From contig QZDW01000002.1 of assembly GCA_009917545.1 (NCBI GenBank), positions 1 through 64,000 on the forward strand: a stretch of 64,000 nt of DNA, read 5' to 3'. A model generated the notes under the pieces. That model saw only the letters and a program-made list of their open reading frames with translations, searched no databases and was not told the DNA's origin. Position 1 is the stretch's first letter. Each line of letters opens with the position of its first letter. Positions 36,365 to 45,202 of this stretch are shown here, piece by piece. The translations under genes and the position numbers were made by a program. Source of the stretch: a bacterium 1XD42-76 (GTDB lineage Bacteria > Bacillota > Clostridia > Lachnospirales > Lachnospiraceae).

Positions 36365-36511
36365 TCATTCATGGCAGCACGCTTACCTGTGGGCGCAGGA
36401 AGGTTTTCTTTGAAATCCCGTCGCCGCAGACGACATATATTCAGGGATGCCAATTGCGCCTGGACTGCTTGCATTCATGGCAGCACGCTTACCTGTGGGC
36501 GCAGGAAGGTT
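36365..36511 (-). repeat. dispersed 106-bp repeat, one full and one partial tandem copy
   Basis: The block AACCTTCCTGCGCCCACAGG followed by TAAGCGTGCTGCCATGAATG occurs twice, at 36511 downward and 36405 downward on the minus strand, with a period of 106 bp. The first unit is complete (36406-36511), the second is cut after about 41 bases. The two share at least 38 identical bases. The array fills most of the 320-bp gap between the EFR1 and acetyltransferase genes. Same family as the copies at 6888, 30445 and 32820. Confidence 0.88.
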
Positions 36512-36572
36512 TGGTATCTGTTTCCAGTCAAATTGTCCGGAAAATCTGTAATCCATTTCATGTTTGGCTTAA

Positions 36573-37325
36573 TCAGACTTCTTTCTTACAGGTATAACGC
36601 ATGGATCCCTTCGTGTGTTTTCCATATTCAATCGCTTCTTTTGGACAATGACAGATGCACGCCATACAATGGGTACAATGGTCTTTCCATACAGGTTTCT
36701 TATTCTCCATATGGATATTGCTGAGAGGGCAGACATTGACACATTTACCACAGGCAATGCAACCGCCAGTTACATAAAATTTTCTGGCATGGACGAACAC
36801 AGGATAGAAAATGTTATTTACAATTCCGCTGTTCATATTATCTTTAAAAGAAATGTCCGTTTGAGGAAATATACTGCCATTCTTAATATAACCGATCGCC
36901 CGGTCTATGACAGGTTCTGCCTGATCAATCACCTGCATTGCCTGTTCCTGAGTCGGTGCAGAGAAAAGCGCAATATAATTTTCCGGCATGACAATGCCCA
37001 TACATCCGCAATAATTCATGTCCTTACTTTTGCACAGTTTAGCCAGATACTTTCCTGCATTTCCGATATTTCCTCCACAGGTCAGAATAAAATACATATT
37101 CTGATCTCCTGTAAACGGTGTATCTTGTATCCAATTTTGTACAATATGCGGAATTCTCCAGGCATACGTCGGAGCAACAATGATCCACGGGCGTTCAGAA
37201 TGTATTTCTGAAACATTATGATTTCTGATTTTTTCAAAAAGATTGATGCACTTGTCCCCTGTTTCTTTGCTGATCCTTTTTGCTACATACTCACTGTTAC
37301 CTGTTCCGGAAAAATATAGAATCAT
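36573..37325 (-). CDS. EFR1-family ferredoxin (flavodoxin plus 2x[4Fe-4S])
   Basis: 250 aa. An N-terminal flavodoxin-like domain binds FMN (YFSGTGNSEYVAKRI, VAPTYAWRIPHIV, LTCGGNIGNAG). The C-terminal 60 residues hold two [4Fe-4S] motifs, CIACGKCVNVCP and CTHCMACICHCP. EFR1 proteins are common single-polypeptide electron carriers in Clostridia. GGAGG precedes the ATG by eight bases. No redox partner is adjacent. Confidence 0.9.
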   Translation of the reverse strand: MILYFSGTGNSEYVAKRISKETGDKCINLFEKIRNHNVSEIHSERPWIIVAPTYAWRIPHIVQNWIQDTPFTGDQNMYFILTCGGNIGNAGKYLAKLCKSKDMNYCGCMGIVMPENYIALFSAPTQEQAMQVIDQAEPVIDRAIGYIKNGSIFPQTDISFKDNMNSGIVNNIFYPVFVHARKFYVTGGCIACGKCVNVCPLSNIHMENKKPVWKDHCTHCMACICHCPKEAIEYGKHTKGSMRYTCKKEV

Positions 37326-37530
37326 AGCTTGTTCCTCCTCACGACTGTGTCATATTTTCAATACGGTCTTTTGGGGCAGTAAGCCTGTCACAGGATACAT
37401 TCCGCATTTTCTTGCGGTATGGGTATGTCTGCCTGATTTTAAAACTTCGCTTTCATAATCCTGTTTTGTATGATTGCATTATAACATATAACAGGGGGCC
37501 TTAGCCACCTTTTTCTTTAATTTAAAAGAT

Positions 37531-37577
37531 TTCAGGGACAGATGTGACTCCTGTGACCCACACCTGCCCCTGTCCGG
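37531..37577 (-). terminator. weak stem-loop after dacF
   Basis: Minus strand CAGGGGCAGGTGTG pairs imperfectly with CACATCTGTCCCTG, followed by AAATCTTTTAAA. Lies 37 bases past the dacF stop; the T-tract is poor. Confidence 0.4.
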
Positions 37578-37613
37578 GACGATCTGTTTTCCAGCAGCCG
37601 TCTTCCCGGTTTC

Positions 37614-38804
37614 TTAAAACAGTGCTGCCTCCCATACCTTTCTCATATAATCCAAAAAGGCTGCTGCCTCCATATCTTCTGCCGCAATTATAGTCACACG
37701 GCCCAGTTCTTCTCCATCCAGTTTGTAGACAAGGTATCCCAGCACATCGCCTCTTTTCACCGGGGCTTCGACGGTCTCCTCAAGCATCAGCTCTTTCTCG
37801 ATTGCCCCGAAATCCTCGCCATGCAGGCTCAGGAAGGAAAAGCTGTCACGATACTGGGCCGGGACGGTTTCCCCGATGCCATTTCTCACCGGCACGTCGG
37901 CAAGCTGTGGCATACTCTCGTCCCGATATACCCGGCAATTCGCATAACCGTAATTTAGCAGCGTCACTGCGTCATTAAATCTTGTCTTGTAATCCGGAGC
38001 TGCCATGATAGCGGCGATGAGCTCAATACCGTCCTTTTTGGCTGTGGCCGACAGACAGTACTTGGCAATGCTGGTGGAGCCTGTCTTTAGCCCTGTAACC
38101 TCGAAATTGGTCGCCATTTTTAAGAGTTTATTCGTATTGGACAATCCAAATTCTTTCGTACCCTGCTTCGTCACATGTGTGATATTTTCCATCCAGATCG
38201 TGGAATAATTCGTGATCTGCGGATATTTCGTAATCAGTTCTCTGGACATCAAGGCAATGTCCCTGGCCGTTGTCACATGTTCAGGCGAATCTGTCAGGCC
38301 GCAGCAGTCGATGAATTTCGTGTGTGTCATCCCCAGTCCGGCCGCACGCTCATTCATCATCTGTACAAAGCTCCCTTCGTCCCCGCCTATGTATTCTGCC
38401 ATTGCCACTGAAGCATCGTTTCCGGAGGCGATCACGATACATTTAATTAGTGTTTCGACCGTCTGCACTTCCCCCTCCTCCAGAAATACCTGTGAACCGC
38501 CCATAGATTTTGCATGAGCACTCGTAACCACTTCATCCGACAGACTGATTTTTCCACTCTGCAAAGCGTCAAAAATCAGAATCAGTGTCATGATTTTTGT
38601 GACGCTGGCCGGGTTTCTCGGCTCATCGGCATTTTTTTCATAGATCACCGTACCTGTGCTGGCCTCCATTAAGAGAGCGGAAGGCGCCCCGATCTCGGGC
38701 CCCATTGTTTCTTCCGGGGCCGCATATCCCGCCAGACTTCCCTCCCAGACAAACATTGCGCACAGTAAAAGCCAGGAAATCACCCGTTTTATCTTCGTTT
38801 TCAT
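37614..38804 (-). CDS. D-alanyl-D-alanine carboxypeptidase (S11, DacF/DacB-like)
   Basis: 396 aa exported penicillin-binding protein that trims the peptidoglycan pentapeptide. Signal peptide about 1-29. Active-site triads: SVTK (Ser67, Lys70), SGN in IASGNDAS, and KTG in GLKTGSTSIAKYC. A C-terminal beta domain (about 290-396) follows, with a hydrophobic or amphipathic end (DYMRKVWEAALF) that may hold it to the membrane. In Clostridia, DacF-like genes often lie next to sporulation sigma genes; here none is adjacent, so a sporulation role is not supported. Confidence 0.92.
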   Translation of the reverse strand: MKTKIKRVISWLLLCAMFVWEGSLAGYAAPEETMGPEIGAPSALLMEASTGTVIYEKNADEPRNPASVTKIMTLILIFDALQSGKISLSDEVVTSAHAKSMGGSQVFLEEGEVQTVETLIKCIVIASGNDASVAMAEYIGGDEGSFVQMMNERAAGLGMTHTKFIDCCGLTDSPEHVTTARDIALMSRELITKYPQITNYSTIWMENITHVTKQGTKEFGLSNTNKLLKMATNFEVTGLKTGSTSIAKYCLSATAKKDGIELIAAIMAAPDYKTRFNDAVTLLNYGYANCRVYRDESMPQLADVPVRNGIGETVPAQYRDSFSFLSLHGEDFGAIEKELMLEETVEAPVKRGDVLGYLVYKLDGEELGRVTIIAAEDMEAAAFLDYMRKVWEAALF

Positions 38805-39058
38805 CCTCTCCCACCAAATCCTTTCCTGTCCCTTTCAAACGGCGCCGCCGGACGGAATACGGCCCGCTTTTATTCCTTTTTACAAAATATGGGGAAACCA
38901 GCGCTTCTATGCGTTCAGCTGCTGTTTTTCATGCCTTTTACCGTATATCGCCAATGGGTTTATACTACCGTTATTTTGACATGCGCGTCTGCCTGAGCAG
39001 TTACTATTTTCCAAGCATTATCTTCAAAAAACTGTAAGCTGATTTTTTTATAATAGAC

Positions 39059-39087
39059 ATGACATGCACTATGAAATATGCTATACT
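39059..39087 (+). promoter_or_regulatory. sigma-A promoter of the deacetylase-methyltransferase operon
   Basis: ATGACA (39059-39064), 17-base spacer, TATACT (39082-39087). Predicted start near 39094, giving a 155-base leader. The 444-bp gap 38805-39248 between the divergent genes shows nothing else definite; the leader has no recognisable riboswitch. Confidence 0.65.
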
Positions 39088-39248
39088 AAAAATATCACGG
39101 CAGTCTAAACTACCAGAATTGCCGCCGGGTATTTTGATTACTGACAGGATAACAGAACCAGCGTCTTTTGCTAAAGTGTTTTTACTCCATTCGTTCGTTA
39201 CATTCCACACATTTACAAAGGGCCGTGTTCTTTAAGGGGAATTTGATT

Positions 39249-40733
39249 ATGCAATATGAAGACGATTACGAGCGCAGGCTCGCATATATTCAAAGACGCA
39301 GGCAGGAGCGCAAGCGTCAATATAAAATACGAATGACTGTTTTTTTCATGGTTCTTGGCATTGTCATCATAGCAGCCTGCATGCTGGGCTGGTATTTCCT
39401 GGAAAAGAAGAAATACAGTAAGGCAGACGATGTCATTTCTCCTACACCGGCCAGAGAGACGCCGGGGAATGAGCCTCTCGAAACTCTTGGGGCGGATCCT
39501 TTAGAGGGAACAGCCGGGACTGCAGCCGAAATCATCCTCGATGAGCCTGCTTCCGGCATAGAACAGCTTCTTGCCGACGCGAAGGTCCTTGCCGATACAT
39601 ACGACTATGACGGAGCAATCGCACTCCTTCAGGAACATTCTGACCACGCTGCCATACAGGAATCCATCGCTTCTTACGAAGAAATAAAATCCACACTTGT
39701 GCGGGCTGATATCAACTCCATCACTCATATTTTTTTCCATTCTATCATTATGGACAATCAAAAGGCCTTTGACGGAGATGAGGATGAAAAGGGTTACAAT
39801 CAGGTCATGACGACCAAAAACGAATTTTTAAAGATTCTTGAGCAGATGTATGAGCGCGGCTACGTTCTGGTACGGATGCATGATATCGCATATGAGGAAA
39901 CCGGCGAGGATGGACAGGTGAGAATGGTTGAGGGAAATATCATGCTGCCGCCCGGTAAAAAGCCGTTCGTTATGTCACAGGATGATGTATGCTATTATGA
40001 ATACATGAAAGGCGACGGCTTCGCCACCAGAATGATTGTCGGCGAGGACGGCAAGCCGACATGTGAAATGACAATGGACGACGGCAGCGTATCTGTCGGT
40101 TCCTATGACCTGGTGCCCCTTCTCGAGGACTTTATCCAGGAACATCCGGACTTTTCCTACCGGGGAGCGCGGGCCGTGATCGCCTTTACCGGCTATGAGG
40201 GTATTCTGGGATACCGCACAGACCCGGATTTTGCTGATAAGAATGAGAATTTCGAACAGGACAAAGAAACGGTAAAACAAGTCGTACAGTGTATGCGCGA
40301 CAATGGCTGGGAGCTTGCCTCCCACAGCTATGGGCATATCCGTATGTCCACACGTTCCCTTGAGGATATCCAGAAAGACACGGAAAAATGGGAGGCTTAT
40401 GTAAAACCGCTTCTTGGTGAGACCGATATTCTTCTCTATCCGTTTGGAGCGGACATCAATGACTGGCATGCCTACAACCGGGAAAACGCGAAGTTCGCCT
40501 ATCTGTACGACAAGGGCTTCCGTTATTTCTGTAATGTGGATTCCAATTCAGCCTGGGTACAGATGGGCTCTGATTATCTCCGCCAGGGCCGCCGTAATCT
40601 CGACGGCTATCGGATGTACTATGACCTGCCTGAGACGAATCCGACCAAAGATCATTTAAGCGACCTTTTTGACGTGACGACTGTTTTTGACCGGGAGCGC
40701 CCCACACCTGTTCCACCAATGGGCGGCGAGTAA
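39249..40733 (+). CDS. membrane-anchored polysaccharide deacetylase
   Basis: 494 aa. A basic cytoplasmic start (YERRLAYIQRRRQERKR), one membrane helix (MTVFFMVLGIVIIAACMLGW, about 36-56), a Ser/Thr/Pro-Glu linker, a short helical repeat region (DAKVLADTYDYDGAIALLQ), then a NodB-like catalytic region: MSQDDVCYYEY (metal Asp), HSYGHIRM (HxxxH) and YPFGADIND. The family deacetylates peptidoglycan or chitin-like glycans. The start is the ATG at 39249 with AAGGGGA upstream. The DNA methyltransferase remnant begins 12 bp after its stop. Substrate not determined. Confidence 0.88.
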   Translation: MQYEDDYERRLAYIQRRRQERKRQYKIRMTVFFMVLGIVIIAACMLGWYFLEKKKYSKADDVISPTPARETPGNEPLETLGADPLEGTAGTAAEIILDEPASGIEQLLADAKVLADTYDYDGAIALLQEHSDHAAIQESIASYEEIKSTLVRADINSITHIFFHSIIMDNQKAFDGDEDEKGYNQVMTTKNEFLKILEQMYERGYVLVRMHDIAYEETGEDGQVRMVEGNIMLPPGKKPFVMSQDDVCYYEYMKGDGFATRMIVGEDGKPTCEMTMDDGSVSVGSYDLVPLLEDFIQEHPDFSYRGARAVIAFTGYEGILGYRTDPDFADKNENFEQDKETVKQVVQCMRDNGWELASHSYGHIRMSTRSLEDIQKDTEKWEAYVKPLLGETDILLYPFGADINDWHAYNRENAKFAYLYDKGFRYFCNVDSNSAWVQMGSDYLRQGRRNLDGYRMYYDLPETNPTKDHLSDLFDVTTVFDRERPTPVPPMGGE

Positions 40734-40745
40734 GGAGAACGACTC

Positions 40746-41797
40746 ATGAGTGAAAGATTACAAAAGGACACTTCTTCCACCTTCCTCGACAATATGTCGC
40801 TGCCGGTCCACAGATGGTTCCGATACAGTGCAGGCTTTTCTGCTGAATGGGTAGAGGAGACGGTAGCTGCCTGTTCCAGACAGATTACGCCTGGCAGGAC
40901 GTTTCGTGTTCTCGACCCTTTCGCAGGTTCTGGCACCACACTGCTCGCATGCGACCGTCTGGGAGTTCCCTCCTGCGGCTACGAAGCTCATCCTCTGATC
41001 TATCGGATTGCTGCCGCCAAGTTATTATGGGAATCGGATGCCAATCAATTTTTCAAAGCAGCTGAAGATATTCTGACAGCTGCCCAAAATGAGCGTTCCG
41101 ATATTGGAACCTATCCTGATCTGGTTACCAAATGTTATGATGAAAAAAATTTGGCAGAAATCGACTCTCTGAAAAAAGCATTATACTCCAGAAAAGATGC
41201 CTCTTCGTCTTGGCAGTTGTCATGGCTGGCCTTTGTTTCTATCCTGCGGTCAGCCTCCCATGCGGGGACTGCGTCCTGGCAGTATGTGCTGCCCAATAAG
41301 AAAAAGGTCCGGGTATTAAGTGCATATGAAGCCTATTCCAGGCAGATTGCACTTATGTATGAAGATATGAAGAGGTTTCAGGAATGTTCTCCTGCGAGGC
41401 ACTCTGTCTTACTGGCACACGATGCAAGACAGGTATCTCCCCTCGAACAGGGCAGCATTGATCTCGTGATTACTTCACCGCCCTATGCAAACAATTTTGA
41501 TTATGCGGATGCAACCAGGCTGGAATTATCCGTTTTGGGTGAAATCAGCTCCTGGGGCGAACTGCAGAGTAAGATCAGGCCTGGTCTGGTGCGTTCTTGT
41601 TCGCAGATGGTATCCCGTGAAAAAAAGGATACGTTTCATTATCTCGAAGATCCGTTACTGTCGCCCATCTATTCTGAGATACAGAAGGTCTGTACAGAGC
41701 TCGACCAGGAAAAGGAAAAGCATGGAGGGAAAAAATTATCACACGATGATCGCACTCTATTTTCTGGATCTGGCAAACATATGGATACTCTCAAACC
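40746..41797 (+). pseudogene. N4/N6 DNA methyltransferase, frameshifted and 3'-truncated
   Basis: SAM-binding motif VLDPFAGSGTTLLACDRLG (about 57-75) and catalytic motif TSPPYANNFDYAD (about 239-251) mark an amino-methyltransferase (N4-cytosine or N6-adenine). Near 41733 the frame in use continues as KKLSHDDRTLF, while the +1 frame gives GKNYHTMIALYFLDLANIW, the expected continuation; one extra A in an A6 run explains this. After LANIW both frames soon stop and a different sequence follows, so the normal C-terminus (about 80 or more residues) is missing. The gene has a good ribosome site (AAGGAG) 12 bp after the deacetylase. No cognate endonuclease is adjacent. Confidence 0.78.
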
Positions 41798-41977
41798 TTT
41801 CGCAGCCTGACGGAAGCCTGTAATTTCATCACGGCTGACTATACAAAGCCTGGCATTTTGTCTGCTGCTTCCTTTGACCGCTATGAAATTGTAATCCGAT
41901 ATTCAAACGGGGATAAAATTGAAATGCAGTCCAGAGAGCCGCAGGCGGCTCTGGCAGGCCTGATGCGATTGATGTAA
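41798..41977 (+). pseudogene. unrecognised 3' gene fragment joined to the methyltransferase
   Basis: About 59 codons reading FRSLTEACNFITADYTKPG, then ILSAASFDRYEIVIRYSNGD and ending QAALAGLMRLM. The codon use is coding-like but there is no start codon or ribosome site; the sequence continues directly from the methyltransferase. It looks like the C-terminus of a small protein I cannot name, joined by deletion. Confidence 0.45.
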
Positions 41978-42013
41978 TACCAGACTTGATGCCGAAACAG
42001 GGCGCACAACTCA

Positions 42014-42045
42014 AAAGGGCCGCTGCATTCTGCAACGGCTCCTTT
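42014..42045. terminator. bidirectional stem-loop between convergent genes
   Basis: AAAGG-CCG-TGCA pairs with TGCA-CGG-CCTTT with small mismatches. It lies between the plus-strand methyltransferase remnant and the minus-strand CobW-like gene, so it may stop both. Confidence 0.6.
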
Positions 42046-42062
42046 GATTCCTGTCATATTCT

Positions 42063-43016
42063 CTAAAACTGGACAATCTCCTTAATCTCCTCTGCCGGCT
42101 CCACACTCTCTGCATAGAGTACCGGACCGACGCCATCGTAATCCTGCCAGAATTCATAGGCAATCCTGGCTCTCACTTTCACCCAGTTTCCAGTTTCCAG
42201 GTGTCTTGCCTCCCTCGCCTTACAGACAAAACCCAGAAATGTCATATCTGCTTCACAGCATGTCATCGCCATGCGGCCGGGCACAAAATAATTTTTCGGA
42301 AATTCCGGGGCTTTGAGCGTCATCGCCGTAAATTCCACGACTCTGCCATCATAGCGTTCTTCCTTATCGAGCGCGTCGATATACCAGATTCCGTATGCAT
42401 CCGGACTGATCTCGATCACATCCGCCTTCATATCATATGGAAGGTCCTCCTCCAAAAGCTCCTGCTCGATCTCACCCTCAGCATCCTCAAAAATCATCTC
42501 TGCCTGTGGATTTAAGGCCTTCAGCCCGCGGCGGTATCTCGTAATATTTTCATCTGTCACATCATCACAACGGTTCATGATGATAAGCTCCGAGCCTCTC
42601 ACAAGCAACGCCAGAAGCGGTTTCATATTATTCAGATAAAGCTCGAAGGTGGAACCGTCAATAATCGTAATCTGCTGGAAAAGCTGCCATTCATCCGGAA
42701 TCTTAAGCTGATCCTGCGGCCACATCCCGTTCCATTCGATCAAAACCCGGTCTGGATCATAAAGCGCCTCCAGACGGCCAAAGAAATCCTCATCCAGCTC
42801 GTCAATGCTGTCTGCCGTCACAATTTTCGTGTGCGTTTTCTTTAACAATGCTTTATCATATTCCGTATCCCCCTCCTCACAGAGAATGAGGACTGTCGTA
42901 CCATCCGACTGGAAATAATCCTGCTGCAGGGTAAAGGAGATAAACTGTGTCTTTCCCGCTTCCAGGAATCCGTTGATTAAAAACACCGGCATTTTATCTT
43001 CATTATATCCGCTCAT
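42063..43016 (-). CDS. CobW/G3E-family GTPase, non-canonical, with C-terminal TIGR03943-like domain
   Basis: About 317 aa. P-loop in FLINGFLEAGKTQFI; GTPase base motif NRCDDVTD. The CxCC metal motif of standard G3E metallochaperones is absent (the matching region reads VLILCEEGD). The C-terminal 120 residues (YFVPGRMAMTCCEADMTFLGFVCKA, WVKVRARIAYEFWQDYDGVGPVLY) resemble the domain found at the end of TIGR03943-type permease-associated proteins. GGGAGAG precedes the ATG at 43016. Tandem with a His-rich CobW protein, so a role in zinc or other metal allocation is likely but inferred. Confidence 0.8.
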   Translation of the reverse strand: MSGYNEDKMPVFLINGFLEAGKTQFISFTLQQDYFQSDGTTVLILCEEGDTEYDKALLKKTHTKIVTADSIDELDEDFFGRLEALYDPDRVLIEWNGMWPQDQLKIPDEWQLFQQITIIDGSTFELYLNNMKPLLALLVRGSELIIMNRCDDVTDENITRYRRGLKALNPQAEMIFEDAEGEIEQELLEEDLPYDMKADVIEISPDAYGIWYIDALDKEERYDGRVVEFTAMTLKAPEFPKNYFVPGRMAMTCCEADMTFLGFVCKAREARHLETGNWVKVRARIAYEFWQDYDGVGPVLYAESVEPAEEIKEIVQF

Positions 43017-43223
43017 ATACTCTCCCGATTCCGCGCATGCTGCGCACATCTGCCGGACACTCCTATAGGCACCCGACAGATGGATTACCATTTTATTGTC
43101 AACATAAAGAATTCCCGGCAAGGGCAAAGATTCTGCATATCATTCAGAGCCATTGGAAATACCTGAAATGGTACTATCGTAAGTGAAGGGGCCTGCAGGC
43201 CTTCCTGGTCGCATTCTGTGAAA

Positions 43224-44333
43224 TCAGAATAATGCCTTCAGGTCCGCTTCCTTCAGATTCGAGCCAATGACACAAAGCTTACCCGTATAGGACGGCGCTC
43301 CTGTGCGGATCTCCGTCTCCTCCGGTACAAGATCAAAGTAAAACCAGACTCCGTCTTTACCCGGCAGCATGCCCTTCGCACGCAGCACCTGACCGTATTT
43401 TTCGCTGTATGCCAGGTCATGAAGGAACTCTTCCAGCTTTGCACGGCTGATCGTACGATTCGTCTCCAGTCCCCAACTCGTAAACACCTCGTCCGCATCA
43501 TGGTGATGATGGCCGTGATGATCATGGTCGTGGTGGGTATGGCCGCAGCCGCACTCGCACCCTTCTTCCCCATCATGGTGATGGTGGTGATCGTGGTCGT
43601 GTTGGGTATGGCCGCACTCACATCCCTCTTCCCCGTCATGATGGTGATGATGGTGGCCGCAGCCGCATTCCTCTTTCTGGTGATGGTGGTGATGACCCTC
43701 GTGTACCTCCTTAAGGAGTTCTTCCGCCATATCATCTGCCGGCTTCTCGATGATTTCCAGAAGTTGGGCCCCGGTCAGGCTGCTGATGGGGGTCGTCACA
43801 ATGGCAGCTTTGGGATTTTTCTCACGAATCATCTCCACGCACTGAGCCACCTTATCCGCATCTGCCACATCGGTACGGCTTAAAACAATGGTTCCTGCGC
43901 TCTCCACCTGATTATTAAAGAATTCACCAAAATTCTTCATATACATTTTGCATTTTTGAGCATCTACAACCGTAACAGAACCATTTAAGGCCACATCAAT
44001 TTCTCCTGCCACATCACAGACTGCTTTCATGACATCCGACAGCTTCCCAACGCCGGACGGCTCAATGATGACACGCTCCGGCTCATATTTGGTAAGCACC
44101 TCGGAAAGGGAACGTCCGAAATCCCCCACCAGCGAACAGCAGATGCAGCCGGAATTCATCTCCCGGATCTCGATTCCGGAATCCTTTAGGAAACCTCCGT
44201 CGATTCCGATCTCTCCGAATTCATTCTCGATCAATACCACTTTTTCCCCGGCTATCGCTTCCTCGAGAAGCTTTTTTATGAATGTCGTTTTTCCGGCGCC
44301 GAGAAATCCGGAAATAATATCAATTTTTGTCAT
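43224..44333 (-). CDS. CobW/G3E-family GTPase with expanded His-rich metal-binding loop
   Basis: 369 aa. P-loop SGFLGAGKTTFI at the N-terminus, CxCC motif in GCICCSLVGDF, base-recognition LSRTDVADADK. Between about 215 and 285 a loop of roughly 70 residues is packed with His, Asp and Cys (HHHHH runs alternating with GCECGH units), an expansion of the usual short His stretch of ZNG1/YeiR/HypB-like metallochaperones. The C-terminal CobW_C domain (LEEFLHDLAYSEKYGQVLRAKG, WFYFDLVPEE) is intact. The loop would bind several zinc or nickel ions. A promoter lies about 110 bp upstream; no Zur box could be defined. The paired gene downstream is a second CobW-like protein. Confidence 0.9.
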   Translation of the reverse strand: MTKIDIISGFLGAGKTTFIKKLLEEAIAGEKVVLIENEFGEIGIDGGFLKDSGIEIREMNSGCICCSLVGDFGRSLSEVLTKYEPERVIIEPSGVGKLSDVMKAVCDVAGEIDVALNGSVTVVDAQKCKMYMKNFGEFFNNQVESAGTIVLSRTDVADADKVAQCVEMIREKNPKAAIVTTPISSLTGAQLLEIIEKPADDMAEELLKEVHEGHHHHHQKEECGCGHHHHHHDGEEGCECGHTQHDHDHHHHHDGEEGCECGCGHTHHDHDHHGHHHHDADEVFTSWGLETNRTISRAKLEEFLHDLAYSEKYGQVLRAKGMLPGKDGVWFYFDLVPEETEIRTGAPSYTGKLCVIGSNLKEADLKALF

Positions 44334-44445
44334 CTCTCTGCTTCCTTTCTATATAAAGTATGTAGTGATACAAGACTGTACCGTCTCCCCGCTGCCTTTT
44401 CACTGCATATATCAGCGGACAAGGCGTACCCGTGATACACTTGTA

Positions 44446-44473
44446 ACTTTAGCACATTTTTTTGTAAAGTCAA
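44446..44473 (-). promoter_or_regulatory. candidate promoter of the CobW pair
   Basis: Minus strand TTGACT (44473-44468), 16-base spacer, TAAAGT (44451-44446). The leader of about 100 bases contains no clear metal-regulator palindrome. Confidence 0.4.
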
Positions 44474-44518
44474 CTATGCTTCTCGCAAATTGACTGTTAT
44501 TTCCTGATAAAGGCTGTT

Positions 44519-45202
44519 TCAGACCGGCATTTCTCGCCGTCTCGCCGTCTCCCCCTGTCTTTTATAGATCGAGTCAGCATCGACGCAGCTTCTTACACTG
44601 GATAGAGGGTAAATGTTACTGTTTCTACCCACTACCGTACCGGGATTTAAGACAGAACCACAGCCAACCTCCACATGGTCTCCTAACATCGCGCCGAATT
44701 TTTTCATTCCTGTCTCGATATCGCCGTCCTCCGCATGCACTTTCACAGGCTTTTGATCAGATTTCACGTTGGATGTAATCGAACCGGCTCCCATGTGGGC
44801 CCGATAGCCCAAAATGGAATCCCCTACATAATTGTAGTGCGGAACCTGTACCTTGTCAAAAAGAATCACATTTTTAAGCTCCGTCGAGTTGCCCACCACG
44901 GCTCCCTCGCCAATCAGGGCGTTTCCGCGCAAAAATGCACCGTGGCGTACCTCGGTATCTTTACCGATAATAATATTTTCCCCCAAATAAGCGCTGGCAA
45001 ACACGTTAGCCGTCCGATGTACCCAGACGGTTTCCCCACGCTTCTCATACTCGTCCCCGGGAAGTGATGCCCCGAGTGCCAGGATAAACTCCTTAATATG
45101 CGGCAGCGCCTCCCACGGATATGTAAAACGCTCCAAAAGCTCCTTTGCTGCCGTGTGGGACAAATCATAAAGACACTTCGTTCTCGTTTCCTCTTTTCTC
45201 AT
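44519..45202 (-). CDS. left-handed beta-helix (hexapeptide-repeat) nucleotidyltransferase-like protein
   Basis: About 227 aa. After a helical N-terminus (LYDLSHTAAKELLERF, PHIKEFILALGASL), the remainder is made of hexapeptide repeats (VWVHRTANVFASAYLGENIIIGKDTEVR-type turns, HGAFLRGNALIGEGAVVGNS, HYNYVGDSILGYRAHMGAGS). It resembles the acyltransferase half of GlmU but lacks any nucleotidyltransferase domain. The substrate is probably a sugar nucleotide (inference). The start ATG at 45202 follows GGAGG and overlaps the end of topB by 38 bp; an ATG six codons earlier is possible. Confidence 0.82.
   Translation of the reverse strand: MRKEETRTKCLYDLSHTAAKELLERFTYPWEALPHIKEFILALGASLPGDEYEKRGETVWVHRTANVFASAYLGENIIIGKDTEVRHGAFLRGNALIGEGAVVGNSTELKNVILFDKVQVPHYNYVGDSILGYRAHMGAGSITSNVKSDQKPVKVHAEDGDIETGMKKFGAMLGDHVEVGCGSVLNPGTVVGRNSNIYPLSSVRSCVDADSIYKRQGETARRREMPV

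Noticed and set aside
40746-42045. Prophage or conjugative element carrying the methyltransferase
   Set aside because: No integrase, structural or transfer genes and no attachment-site duplication are visible nearby.
43419-43883. Plus-strand open frame opposite the His-rich CobW gene
   Set aside because: It is the antisense of His/Asp codons, giving Met/Val-rich low-complexity sequence; the minus-strand GTPase is clearly the gene.
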